Below, one piece after another: positions 10,661 through 21,972 of a stretch of DNA of 64,000 bases. The stretch is from Aquarana catesbeiana. Its lineage: Eukaryota; Chordata; Amphibia; Anura; Ranidae. The notes beneath the pieces are model-generated. The model did no database searches. It worked only from the letters and a program-made list of their open reading frames with translations, and was not told where the DNA came from. Positions within the stretch are counted from its first letter, which is position 1, and the number at the start of each line of letters is the position of its first letter. A program made the position numbers and the translations under genes. The stretch spans positions 66,967,555 to 67,031,554 of the forward strand of contig NC_133333.1 in NCBI RefSeq assembly GCF_042186555.1. The letters run 5' to 3'.

Positions 10661-10883
10661 ATGCCCCCCGTCAATCGCTGCACATCCGGCATACATACCT
10701 TTACATACCTTTTGTAGTCCATTACAGTTGTGCCTCAAAAGTCCCATTTTTTAGTCCTTTGATGCTCCTAAGACATTATCGGGAACATTGGCAGAAGTGA
10801 CCTTTAAGTACCTACAGAGTCACCCTGTATATTAGGTACTTTAGTACTAGGATTTTTCTTTTGCTACAGATGGTTAGTGGACT

Positions 10884-13825
10884 TTGATGGTTATGAAAAG
10901 AACATGAAGGCATCACTGTTTGTATCTCTCAATGTCTTGTTCCTGTGAAAGCCGATGTGAACTGAGTTTGAGAAGAGGGTATGTGGCAGCCGTGTGCTTG
11001 TGTTTTTTTAATGTGGTCTTTTTGTCATCGGCCATCTTGCTGTGGTCCAGATTTCATCTACCATGTGTTCCTAAGTTGTGCTTTTTCGTAACTTTAGCAC
11101 TTTTAAATGTTTGTCTAAGAGTTCATTTAGTATCTCAAATGTGTAATTTTGTGGGGAGAAATTTTTGGTTTTGGCAGGAAAATGGTTTTTGTCTGCTATT
11201 TCTTTTTGTTGTTGTCTATTTCCTTTTGTTGTTGTCTGCCATGTGACTACGGTCGGCCATTTTCTATTCCTTTGTGTGTGAACTTTGAAATATTTATCCA
11301 TCTTGGTATTGCATTTCAGTTTTGGTGGGAAAATGCGCCATTTTGTTGGGGTCTGGCTTTTGTTGTGGTCACCATGTGCATCGGCGGCCATTTTGAAGAC
11401 CTGTGAGCCTTCCTACAGGGGAAGCTGCTCTATTGTGTATTCCTTTGTGTGTGCAAAGGCACATGCTTTAAGCTACAATCTAGCTTCTAGGCACCATTTT
11501 GTGAATTCTATTTTTGTACTGTTTACATACTTTTCAAGGAAGCTATTGCGTTTTCTGTATTGAATATTGGTTTTGAGTGAAATCTCTACTTTGCACTGAA
11601 TTTCAATGGATAACAAGACTAGCTTTAACTGAGTTTTTGTACACAGCGGTGTGTGTTATTTTAATTTTTTTAATGTTTGGGAGTTTCTTAGAGGTCAATT
11701 CATTGTTTTGAGGCTTGTATCGCTTTAGCTAAGGTTTGCTAGCCTGCAGTATCCTTCCCCTTCCTTTTCCTGTACATTGATATGTAAATAAACCAGTTTG
11801 AGGGGTTTTAGAGCTGGGCATGCAGCATTTTATGTATCAACAGGAAGTTGGTGGGGGGAGCTTGGAGTATCACTCAAGCAAATGAGATTTGTACTCGGAA
11901 GGACAATGGGAAAATACTGGCGTTTGAAAGTGTTTTAAATGTCATTTTTTTCACTTTATGTGTTTGCGCGAAATCCTATTTATACAGTGTTTTAAATGTA
12001 ATTCCAATTGTTTTAAAGAAGTTTATGTTTCTAGTGAAGAAATCTCGATTTTGGCGGGATCAATGACTAAATTTCATGTGTTAATGGCGCCATTTTGTTT
12101 GTGGCTGCAGTGGAAGGGAAAAGAACTCCTTCAGCCATCTTTTTGCAGGAGTTTCAGTTTTTGGCTTTTGTTACACTGTTGTGTGGTATTTCTGTCTCAA
12201 AACTTGTGGTTTGACTTCCCAGGGGATATGTAACTCAAGGGGGATTCCCTCCCATTTACAATATGAGGGCTTACTCCACCCACTCCTGGAAAAAAGTTTT
12301 TATTTGTTGATGTTAGCCATAGATTTTTCTAATGTCTTGATAGACAAAACATGAAGCTATTCAAGGCTTCCCCTCTCCCTCCCTCTTCCTACTCAGGTGT
12401 GCAACAGGAAGTTGGTGGGAGGGGCTTGGGGTCTTTTGACTTGTGTTTGGAAAGACAAAATCATTTTTATTTTTAAATTATATTAAGGTTTATACTGTAA
12501 TACAGTTTTGGGTAGAGAGCAAACAGGAGGCATCCATGTTATTGTTGTAATATCTAGGTACAGAGAGAAGCTGCAGTGTTTTGTAAAAGAAGCAGGCAAA
12601 AGTGCTCTGTGTAGATTCGTTTGGCGACGCAGTGTACGGTCGTACAGCGCAATGTGCTTGTGTATGCATACACTGTAAGGGGTTGAGACATATTTCGGGG
12701 GTTGATCTGTGGTTGTTGGCGAATCATTTGGCATAGTTAATAGTTGGTTGTTAAAAGAGTGGTACTCTGTAGTTCTGTGCCAAAAGTGTTGGGACAACAA
12801 GCCATAGAGTTGATGCCTCATTTTAGTGTTTCTAGTTGAGTGACTAATTTGTAGTCTGTCAATCCACCGTGTAAGAAGACACCGGGCGGTGGTCTCCGAA
12901 ATTGGTGCAAGGGTTTCCCTGGACGCAGGGATAAGACGATAAGCTGATTTGAATCGCCATGGGCAATGGCAGTGCGTGCAAGGGAAGGAATGCGAGGCTT
13001 CCCACAGTCAGATGGATGCACAAGAGCATGGAGTCTAGTTCTGAGGAAAAGGCCATTAAACCCCAGAAAGATTGACATAGGTGGTCCAAGGATACTATTT
13101 TGGGTATCCCTCTGGAGTTGATGTAGCGCGACTGCGGCTTCAGAAATCTGTAATGTTGAGTGAGTTGATGTATGCGTAGTACACATTTGTGTGATTAAAA
13201 ATACATAGGCTTGTTTTTGAACTTTGTGTGGCTGGTCCATGCAAAGATTTCGAAATGCTCTCGTACCTTTCAAATTGTATTCTTTTTCTATCGCTAAAAG
13301 AGTGAAGGCAGCATTCCATCTGGTCATTTTTATTTTTTTTCATTTTTCGTTTTTGGGAACTATGAAATATCTCCCCCACATTTGTATCTAAATGTTTGTC
13401 TTTGTTTCATTGTTTGTATGTGGTAACAAGATGTTTGAACCTACCGCAACAGCCTTCTTGCGTGTCGCGGCTGTTGTATTTTAGTAAGAGTTACAGAGGG
13501 TTTAGTTATTATCGGTTTTGTGGAATGTCAGTGACAATTTACCAATGTACACGAATGTTGTATTGTTTAGCATTCTTTAAAGGATAGAGTAATAACCTTT
13601 GTTTATAAGTATCTTTTCAAGTCCAAAGAGTTTCTGGAAGTGTATGTACAGGTGTATAAGAAGGTAAAAGTATCATAGGCTATTTCACTGTTTTATTCTA
13701 CACCATTCTAAACCCTGCATGTCTTCCTCCAGTTTGTAATGAGGAGGAAGAAAAGGGGGGATGATAGTGGTGAGAATGAAAATTTTTCAAACCAATAATA
13801 CTAACCTTTGTAATTCTAACCAAGT
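10884..13825. other. Non-coding interior of ERV-2 with diverged internal repeats
   Basis: I recognise no protein here. Short motifs recur: TTTTGGYGGGAAAATG-like runs (near 11165, 11320, 12050), GCCATTTTG (11255, 11335, 11390, 12085), and CAACAGGAAGTTGGTGGG at about 11838 and 12407. This points to an old ~570-bp imperfect duplication. A 169-codon minus-strand frame at 12818-13327 matches no family I know. Confidence 0.4.
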
Positions 13826-14275
13826 TTGTGCCAAGACTGTCTTTCTTTGATAGAATTTGAATCAGCAAGCAGCAGTCTGGTGAAAGAGGCTCCCATCCCA
13901 GATGCTAAGAACCTTTTTGTCACTGGTTCCAGGTATTACACCCCAGATGGTAAGCCACGCACAGGTTATGCAGTGACCACAGTCCCAATGTCTGGGTTAT
14001 TGTCATATGAGGTTTGTTTGGAGGTCAACCAAAACCAGGGTTGTACTTTCCTCATTAGCTGTCACCTACATTCTCAGCTGATGGGGTGCAATCACTGTAA
14101 CATGAACTTCAAAAGGTCCACCACAGGGTTCATGAATCCATCCTGGACCCTGACACAATAACCAGTTTACATTCTTTCCAACTAGGTGACTGGGCCATTG
14201 TAAAGAAGCTTGAGGGATGAGACCATGCCAGCCACTGCAAGAAGCGGATCAACTACAAAGAGTAGAGAAGTATCT
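13826..14275 (+). pseudogene. pol: ERV-2 pol relic (RNase H start joined to integrase tail)
   Basis: The 5' part reads as the beginning of RNase H (NLFVTGSRYYTPDGK...TGYAVTT), matching the same segment of ERV-1 at about 4495-4560, with the first catalytic Asp replaced by Thr. After about 14030 the frame is lost, and at 14185-14270 it reads as the integrase C-terminal end (GDWAIVKKL...ASHCKK). Everything between is deleted. Confidence 0.65.
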
Positions 14276-15382
14276 TCATTAATTTATATTTTTTGTTTAA
14301 TAAATTTTGGCAAGGGTAACGATGAAAAGCATCCCAACTAGCTAAGAAAGAGAACATGACACATGGTCGGGTATTAGTGCCCCACCGATGACAGCGGTAC
14401 ATGCTATATGTGACGTTCATATTGGTGTGAAGAGTTTTGACAGACTAGAAAAAATCCAAACAGACACCTGTCAATAGAACTTAACAAAACATTTCTAGAG
14501 GGTAAAATTATAATTTTAACAATAGCTCTGGATCTTGCCAGCTTTGGTATCGGGATAACTAGGTAGCCCACAAGTGTGCTTCAACTGTAGTTTAGTATTA
14601 ATGTGGATCTACAGCTTATAAGGTAATTTCCCATAAGGCAAGAGGTTCATGTGTGTTGGTGAAACTCGTCCCAGCATCTTATGTCGCGGCCGATCATGAG
14701 GATCTGATGGCGCGAGAGAAGGTAAGAATGGCAGGGACATCTGGAAGGGAATTGCTTGTACATGGTGGGGGCTTGAGCTTATGAAACACTTAAACAATTT
14801 CTCATCCATTGAGGATGGGATGTCCTCATGTAACTGTTGAAGCTACAAGGAAGTTCCCACAGTCCAAGGGAGTTTCTGGGAATTCATAAGTAAAGATTGT
14901 TATATCTGGATCGGGGATGGTAGTGACAAAGTTCAGGCCGATATGGATAAGGTTTAGATCCCTGCAAGGCAAAGCCAGAGCTATAGCTAGTGAAGGTTTA
15001 AATCCTTTTTAAGGGTTTGGAAATCCTTGGGGATTTAATTTGTATCTTGCAGCGGATTATAGTGAAGGAAGTAGGTATATATAAGTACTCAAGTTGTTTT
15101 TGTTTCTATTCCTTCTATATGCCATGATGAGGTTCTCCTGTTGCCTGATTGGACGCGTGACCAGAGCCTGAGCAGATGACCACATCTTCCCTGATGAGAT
15201 GCCCCGAAGCCCGACCCACGTACAAGACACAGAGGATCCCAGACCGACCGGCGACTACTACAGCTCACCACGTCATCTCCAACAGAGTCTACATGTCAAG
15301 CCGTGTTTTACTTTTTATGGACTAAGAAGAAGATCAGGATTCATCGAGGGACACGTGGGATCATATGACAAGAGGAGGGAAC
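14276..15382. other. Non-coding 3' interior of ERV-2
   Basis: No env-like peptide is visible where env would be expected. The segment ends in a purine run (AAGAGGAGGGAAC, 15370-15382), a good polypurine tract immediately before the LTR. Confidence 0.45.
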
Positions 15383-15875
15383 TGTTGTGGAAAAATTTAT
15401 ATTAATGTATTGTCATAAGAGTCTCCCAGTGTCTGTTCAATCGCAGCCCGCTCTAAAGAGCTGACTGGGGTAGACTGACGCTGGTTGAGACCTGTTAGGT
15501 AGTGGAAAACTTCCATATGTTTGGAGAGAGGTGTTTGTGGAGAGAGGACATGTCCGCCAGCAAAGGGCCCCTGTGCAATGCACAGAACGATCATCTGGTG
15601 GGGGTGTGCTCGCTCTGCAAAGACATTATCGGTTGTTTCCTCTTGTCACCCCGATATATGCCTGATCAACATGTTTGGGGTGCCATGACGTACACCTGCA
15701 GATAATCCCCCTTGCACGAGGAACTCTAGTCATCGTCATTTGGTTGTATGTATGTATTGTGGGATGGATACGATCAAAAGGTGAGATGCATTTATATCAT
15801 TAGACGAAATTGTTATTATTATGAGAAACAGGAGATTTGGCTGTGTGCTCTGCGTACAACCAAATTTCCATAACA
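15383..15875 (+). repeat. LTR of ERV-2 (TG...CA)
   Basis: It begins TGTTGTGG right after a polypurine tract and ends CATAACA at 15875, where homology to the LTR at 8163-8691 also ends. The 3' half is shared with that LTR apart from a ~230-bp deletion. The deleted part includes the polyadenylation hexamer of the other copy. Confidence 0.75.
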
Positions 15876-15891
15876 GGGGTAGATATAATAA

Positions 15892-15936
15892 TATCAGACT
15901 TTTGTTCTGTATCTAAAACACAAAAGTCATCATCAG
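15892..15936 (-). ncRNA. Decayed hammerhead-like motif at the PLE-1 3' end
   Basis: On the minus strand: box CTGATGA (15936-15930), then a perfect nine-pair helix II, GACTTTTGT with ACAAAAGTC (15928-15920 and 15905-15897). GATA then stands where GAAA is required. No convincing helix I is left. The position, at the 3' border of a PLE, matches the other copies. Confidence 0.4.
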
Positions 15937-16582
15937 ATGGGGGAGCACTTCAATGGTGCATGGAAAAAGTGGGAAAGTAGAGAGGGACCCTAAAGAAGTT
16001 ACATAAACGAAACTATAAAAGACACAGTGAACCAAAAGCAATAATCTCGTTGTGTCTAAATAGCTATGGGAAAGATAGTAACGCTACTGATTTTTTTCAG
16101 TTGAATCTCAAAGAATCTTAGAGAATCAGCAGATGTTATACAAGCAGGTGTGTAGGAGACATAGTCTCATTATACTTGCTGCAATGACAAGATAAAGATA
16201 ATAATCTTGCTATGAAAGCAGTAATTTAAACTACCAGGCTCTAAATAGATCACAGAAAGCAACAAATCACCAAAAAATATGTATATAAAAGAAAAAACAG
16301 CAAAAAGTCACAAAAATCGCAAAAAGTCGCAAAAATCACAAAAAGTCGCAAAATCACAAAATATCATAAAAAGTCACAGAAGCACAGTAAAATTCAGGAA
16401 AGTTGAGAAAATCTGATAATATGATAATGAATGAGAAAATCAAAAAATCGAAAATCAAAAATCAAAATAGGAGGGAGTGAAACATAGCCACATACATATG
16501 CTAGATAAATTTGGGCAAAAATATCAAAATAGACACGTATGTATATGGAATGTTATAGGAAACAATACTAACATAAATCAAT

Positions 16583-17550
16583 CTAGCCTTGCATAGTCAG
16601 GCTAGATGTGTCCTTGGAATGAATATCATTCCAATGTCGAGCAATGTTAGTGGCATGTTCCTTCTCTATGTCATAGAGGTGATCATAAACGCGGTCCTTC
16701 AGCCTACGAGTGGTTCTACCAACATATTGGATAGAGAAAATGGTAGACGTAATAACATAAACTACGTAACGCGTATTACAATTGATGAAGGACTGTATTT
16801 TATGTGATCTGCCTGTTGATGCAGATATGACAGTGTCACCCCCTTTAATGAAGGGACAATATGTACAAGACCGACCACCGCATCTATATGTTCCCTTAAA
16901 CTGTAGCCAATGAGCAGTTGGTTTTTTGCTAATGTAAAGACTAGGGGACAAAAGTCCACCTAGAGAGGGTGCTTTCTTTGATACTGTAGTATGCCTTTGT
17001 TTAGAAATTGAGAATAGACATGATCGTTAGACAACACTGGTAGATATTTGGTGACTATTCTCTTAATTTTGTGAAACTCAGCACTATACGGAGTAGAGAA
17101 TGTTGGAACAAAATTAGATTTATCTGATCTGTTATGTCTACTGCAATTGCTGGGTTTGTCCATTAGCAAATTGGCCCGAGGTATTTTATTTGCAAAGGAC
17201 AAAGCCCTATTAATAGCTGACCTAGGATAACCTCTAGCTTCAAATCTTGCTGACATATGTATGGCCTCCCGTTGAAAATCTATTTGTCTGGTGCATAGTC
17301 TTTTCAACCTGAGAAATGGGCCTACTGGAATACTTTTGAGCGTATGGGTCAGATGACTAGAGTCTGCCTGCAAAAGAGTGTTACCAGCAGTGGGTTTTCT
17401 ATAGAGATTTGAGATGATTTCATTATTGTCTCCTGTAAGCTTAACATCTAGAAACTCTATAAACTTTGGTTCATGTTGTCCTGTGAATTGTAAATTCAAA
17501 GCATTGTCATTCAAATATTCCAACCTTTGATCTAAGCAGATGTGAGACAA
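16583..17550 (-). pseudogene. PLE-1 RT thumb, linker and GIY-YIG endonuclease
   Basis: From 17550 the frame encodes the RT thumb and linker (IEFLDVKL, NLYRKPTAGN, PFLRLKRLC). It is followed after a frameshift near 16960 by a Cys knuckle (CGGRSCTYC) and the endonuclease motifs VVYVIT and QYVGRTTRRLKDRVYDH. The usual 'KCPC' is replaced by TSTIFS. The protein ends early (near 16583), without the REAFWI-type tail seen in the other copies, so the endonuclease is truncated. Confidence 0.85.
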
Positions 17551-18432
17551 TAAACAGGAGATCGTCTATATATCGACAATAAAATGCAGTATCTTTTCGA
17601 TGGGAACTATCAGGTCCAAAAATGCATGACCTCTCCCACCATCCCATATACAAATTGGCCAGAACTTGGCTCCCATAGAGGCCCCGCATTTTTGGAGGTA
17701 GAAGTCCCCGTTGAACATAAAAAAATTATGTGTAAGGAGATATTCCAGGCACATAATAATGAACTCCTGTGAAGCCAGAGAAAAAGTTCCTGATCTTTTC
17801 AAGAAGAAGGACACCGCCTGTAGACCCAAGGCATGTGGAATTGAAGAGTACAGATTGGAAACATCACATGTTATCCAACTGTAATCCTCATTCCAAGATA
17901 AACCATCAAGTTTAGATAAAAGTTGTTTGGTGTCACAGAGGTAACCTGGCAGCTCCACTACCAGTGGTTGCAGTTGCTGGTCCACCCAATGACCCAATCT
18001 CTGGTTTAATGAGTCTATGCCCGCCATGAGTGGTCTACCTGTAAGGGAAGTTAGCCCTTTGTGTAATTTAGGAATATGGTGGAAGACTGGCATAACTGGA
18101 AACATAGGTATAAACATCTCCTTTTCTTTTTGTGTAAATAAACCCATAAGGGCAGCTCGATCCAATAACGAGGAGAGCTCTGCCCCAAATGAATCGGTAG
18201 GGTCACCCCTTAATTTACAATAAGTAGTGGTGTCCGATCGTTGTCGCATGACCTCATCTCTGTATGTGGCCACATTCATGACAACCACCGAACCCCCCTT
18301 GTCTGCACTTTTGATAACTATACTGTCATCTTTACGTAAATTTTCAATAGACATTTTCTCATCAACAGACAAATTATCAACTGATTTTTTAGAAATATTC
18401 CATGCCAACAAAGTCAAATCCCTTTCAACCAA
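17507..18432 (-). pseudogene. PLE-1 reverse transcriptase domain
   Basis: PLE-type RT motifs appear in order: SADKGGSVVVM, HIPKLHKG, GRPLMAGIDSLN, ITCDVSNLYSSIPH, then KCGASMGA. A frameshift near 17680 moves the reading to a second frame with LYMGWWE and CRYIDDLLFIV, the catalytic palm box. Helical hydrophobic segments are conserved. One frameshift disrupts the palm between the two catalytic Asp sites. Confidence 0.88.
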
Positions 18433-19265
18433 AGTCTGAAAGTGTCCATGTCCTTGCCTCTAGAACTCACTGGATAGAAATCAGATTTCATCTTAAATGA
18501 CACTGAACTGCAACAAGCATCATTGTCATCTGTATTTATATCTGACTCAATAGCCAAGTCAGTGAGGTCCATTAAGGCACATACATCTTTGAAAGATTGA
18601 GGAGAAGGGATAGACTCACCAATCGATGACCAATCTGCTGGCAAGGAAGTATCTGAATCTTCTGTTGTAGAAAAATGGTGTTTTTGTAATAGTAACGTCC
18701 GAGCCAGTCTGTTCACATCCAGAATTGTTCCAAATAAATTAAAGTGGTGAGAGGGGCAGAAGTTTAAACCCCTTGAAAGCAATGTAATGTCAGTGGCCGA
18801 TAACGGTCTTTTTGATAAATTTACCACATTGAAACTCTGGATTATTTCCGTCCCCGCAGTTGATAGCGACTCTCGCTTGTTTTTTCGGTGTCTTTGACCT
18901 CCCCTTCTCATTTTCCTTTCTCTCTTCTGGATCTCTTGTTGTGTCCCGTTCTGCCCATGTTTAAAGATAATGTTTTATTTGTGTGTGTATGACCAGTGGC
19001 TGAACTGGTGTCTGGGGATGAATCCGATCCTGTCAGTGCCATGGTATCATAGGCTAGTTCTGCCTCGTTGTCTGAAAAACTCACCCGTTTTTTGAATGAG
19101 GATCTCCGCTGATGCCCGGGGTAGAATGTTGGTTTCTTCCATATGTAAACGTTGTCGGTGTCATAATTGATTTGGTCTCTGATGAGTTTTTCTTTTTTGG
19201 TAGCAATGACATTCCTTTCCAATTTCCAAAGAGCCAAAGTCCAGGTGAAAATCATAAAGCAAAAG
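18414..19265 (-). pseudogene. PLE-1 N-terminal region
   Basis: This is the Lys/Arg- and Ser-rich N-terminal extension seen in vertebrate PLEs. It includes a hydrophobic start (FCFMIFTWTLALWKLERN) and LSATDITLLSRGLNFCP, a motif that precedes the RT in this family. Two overlapping frames meet near 18910. I infer that it belongs to the same ORF as the RT. The function of this extension is not known to me. Confidence 0.7.
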
Positions 19266-19272
19266 ATTGCCG

Positions 19273-19659
19273 CTTGCGTAGCCCCTAGAATGCCTACGGA
19301 GCACCACTGGTTCCGAGAACAAATCTGCACAGGAAGAGGCCATAGAGGAAGAAGAAGAGGAGGGGGTGGAGGAGAGAGGTGTGGCAGAATCACCACTACT
19401 AACATTTTGAAGGCATGGTGGCGGAACAAGCTCCAACAATACTGCACCCTGTCCTGCATCCTTCCCAGCTGCCAGCAGGGTTACCCAGTGCGCCGTGAAA
19501 GAAAGGTAATGTCCCTCCATGCCTGCTGGACCATGAGTCAGGGGTAATATGCACCTTACCGCTGACCGCCCTGTCCAATGAGGCCAAGACATTGCCTTCC
19601 ACATGTCGGTAGAGAGTCGGAATGGCCTTCCGAGAAAAAAATTGGCGTTTGGGAACCTG
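19273..19659 (-). pseudogene. hAT-1 transposase fragment (catalytic core part)
   Basis: On the minus strand it matches hAT-2 at 60650-60990: VPKR-FFSRKA, LTHGPAGMEGH...LSF, HWVTLLAAGKDAGQGAV, the poly-Ser run and AVLRR-SRGY. In hAT-2 the corresponding segment contains the first catalytic Asp (ITADSWSSRHG); here this site is frameshifted. The fragment is cut off at 19273 by PLE-1 and at 19659 by PLE-2. Confidence 0.85.
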
Positions 19660-20383
19660 CTCAATAAATAAAGAACAATCAGCGCAAACAAAAACTAATA
19701 CTAAAAATTGCAAGCTGAACACTAAAGGATACACCAACCTTATAAGAAATTTTTAAGCAGTTAAGTGCAGCGCAAAAAGTACTGATACAAAATAACTTTT
19801 TAGGAAAAATGTTTCAAACTAATTAAGTAAACAAATACACCATTTAAAGTCCATAAAATAAAGCAAAAGAAATATCTTCTGGTAATAGCCAGGATGATTA
19901 CTTGTCTGCAGATCTAATGAATAAAAGCATGTGGATCCCCTTACCAGATTAGATGGACCCCTTAATTACAGGGGATCTATAAGGCATCAGTAGACAATTG
20001 CTCTGTTAGATGTCATCAGCAGGAATCAAACTTCAGATGTCCCGGGATCCGAGTCGGCTGTGAGGTCCATGCTCACACTGCTCAGCTGGATGAATTCTGC
20101 AACACACTGATATCCCAGGATCCGAACAAACTGTGAGGTCCGTGCTCTATTAACAGCAGTGATCTCCAGCATGAAGAGATAAAGAAGGAGAGATCTAAGG
20201 GTACTCCATATGGGATCTCTTAAAAAAGTTTATTAAAAGAACACAAATAAAAGCGCTCAACAGCGCTGTATTAAAATAAGCGGTAATTCAATACACAGGC
20301 TTTCTTGCAGTAAGAGCTGTCTGTCCGTGACAGAACAGCTGATGTCTTGAGATGGCTGCGGGCGATGTCAGCGGTGATACTCA

Positions 20384-20430
20384 ACCCCCGTACGCAGCGT
20401 TACGTCACTGGGTACTTCGTCAGCGGGGGT
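20384..20430 (-). ncRNA. Decayed hammerhead-like motif in the PLE-2 3' region
   Basis: On the minus strand: ACCCCCG (20430-20424), box CTGACGA (20423-20417), an extra A, a short helix II GTAC/GT(G)AC, then GTAA in place of GAAA, and a distal CGGGGGT (20390-20384) that closes a seven-pair helix I. The mutated A13 position should abolish cleavage. A TATATATA lies just upstream on the minus strand (plus 20453-20460). Confidence 0.45.
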
Positions 20431-20928
20431 AGAGCCCGCCCATCACCCGTAGCTATATATACCCTTACTAGATAGACTAGGAGAGTGTCAGAACGGCAGA
20501 ACCGGAACCTAGAGTAGGAGAAAACTTCCAGCGTTCACCTGGGGACACCATCCCATATAATCTCCTTATATCCAGACAATAAAAAACATATGAAAATAAT
20601 AACAACCTTAGAAATAAAGTGCTATTAATGCACAGTCAGTATTTTAAGGTGCCAGAGAGGTTAGAAACCTCCTAAAGATGAAAATCAATCAAAGTTAATC
20701 TATAAAAAATATTTTTTGGTTAAAAAACATATTTTATTTATAAAAAATTTATATAAGACCACCCGCAGCCATCTCTTACAATAATTCTGATTGATTTAAA
20801 GTTTTAAGACCGTTACATGATACCGACTTATAAAAAAGTGAAAATATACAAAATACATATGTGTAAAAAGTGAAAAAATCCACAAATCTACAACTAAAAT
20901 ATTGTATATAAATTCTAAATATAATTGG

Positions 20929-21972
20929 TCATTTATTGGAAATAAAACAATTAAGATCGAACTCTACGTTTAATCCTCTAGGGACTAACACTCTGGTTTC
21001 ATGTATCCAGAAGGATTCTCTCTGGCTTAATTGTCTTATAAAGTTACCCCCCCTCCAATGTTTTGTGACTTTTTCTATGCCCCAAAATAGCAGCTTTTTT
21101 GGGTCCCTGTTATGGCACAATCTAAAATGTTTGGAGACAGAATGGGTTTTAAGACCTCGTTTAATATTATTTACATGCTCAGAAATGCGCACTCCCATTG
21201 GTCTTGAAGTATGCCCAACATACTGGAGGCCACATTCACACTGTAGCATGTAAACAACGCCCACCGTGTCACATGTAAATAGATTTTTAATTTGATAAGT
21301 TTTGCCAGTAACTTGGGCACGGAATTCCTTCTTCCTCTTATTGTTAGATTTGCAGTGCCTGCATGCTGGACATTTTCCACATGCATAAAAACCAGACATG
21401 AAATTAAAAATGCGATTTTCTTTAATAATAGGGGGATCGACTACACCAGGGGCTATTAAATCACGTAAGGTAGGTGGGCGTCTGTAAATAAATCTAGGAC
21501 GTACTGGGAGGGTAGGTCCCAGAATAATATCTTTTTTCAGAATATCCCAGTGTTTCAGAATAATTTTTTCTATTTTTTTATGCTGGATATTGTAGTCTAA
21601 AATTATTCTAAATTGGGAATCTTCCTGGGTATCTTGCTTTTGTCTCGTGGCGTTTCCCACTAAGGTAGATCTGTCAAGGGAGCCTACTTTCGATAATTCA
21701 TCCATAATGAGAGTTCTTGTATAACCCTTTTGTACAAATTTTTCAGCCATATTGTTGGCCTGAGAGAGAAAATCGCTATCCAAAAAACAGTTGCGTCGTA
21801 GTCGAATGAACTGCCCTCTAGGGATGTTCATAAGCCAAGCATTATGATGACAACTGTCCAGGGGGATATACTCATTCCTGTCAGTTGGCTTACAATAATT
21901 GCGGGTTCTATAGGCGCCATCATGCTTGAAAATCTCCAAATCTAGGAATGCTATGCTGCTAGCATCAGCATT
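20929..21972 (-). pseudogene. PLE-2 RT thumb and GIY-YIG endonuclease
   Basis: The frame is open from 21972 to 20929. It encodes the thumb (KPTDRNEY, RGQFIRLRRNC), a linker (IYRRPPTLRDLI) and a zinc-knuckle-like CGKCPACRHC. The full GIY-YIG core follows (VGVVYMLQCECGLQYVGHT, then RISEHVNNI). It ends with the family tail (QRESFWIHETRVLVPRGLNVEFDLN). A single in-frame TAG at 21973-21975 separates it from the RT upstream. This endonuclease domain looks intact. Confidence 0.9.

Larger units (their letters stand above)
9072..10865 (-). mobile_element. Hammerhead-bearing, PLE-type non-coding insertion with inverted ends
   Basis: It is flanked by an 18-bp duplication, ACAGATGGTTAGTGGACT, at 9054-9071 and 10866-10883. 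Near the ends lie 58-bp inverted arms (9067-9124 and 10700-10757). Read on the minus strand it has a CpG-rich promoter-like block (10660-10440), a purine/pyrimidine tract (9990-9822) and then a hammerhead fold (9424-9382). No transposase or RT frame is visible. Variable TSD length, inverted end fragments and a hammerhead are PLE traits, so I read it as a non-autonomous PLE derivative. The last ~108 bp (10758-10865) lie outside the inverted arm. Confidence 0.6.
8692..15875 (+). mobile_element. ERV-2: provirus-like unit with mostly non-coding interior
   Basis: The unit runs from the leader after the shared LTR (8692) to a second LTR ending at 15875. The only recognisable coding sequence is a pol relic at 13826-14275. 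No gag, RT or env is visible. It is interrupted by a 1.8-kb element at 9072-10865. The arrangement suggests a non-autonomous derivative or a heavily deleted provirus placed in tandem with ERV-1. Confidence 0.55.
15876..19272 (-). mobile_element. PLE-1: Penelope-like retroelement, minus strand, nearly full length but mutated
   Basis: N-terminal, RT and GIY-YIG segments occur in the right order on the minus strand (19265 to 16583), followed by an A-rich 3' region and a decayed hammerhead at the 3' border. The 5' border abuts hAT-1 sequence at about 19273. The 3' border abuts the ERV-2 LTR end at 15875. Bases 15940-16580 hold no gene and show AAAAATCACAAAAAGTC-type short repeats. Confidence 0.85.

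Noticed and set aside
10328..10754. GC-rich frames on both strands around 10.4-10.7 kb
   Set aside because: CpG-rich promoter-like block of a transposon; frames show no domain and overlap on both strands.
12818..13327. 169-codon minus-strand frame
   Set aside because: No recognised motif, lies in the non-coding interior of ERV-2, and several shorter frames overlap it on other phases.
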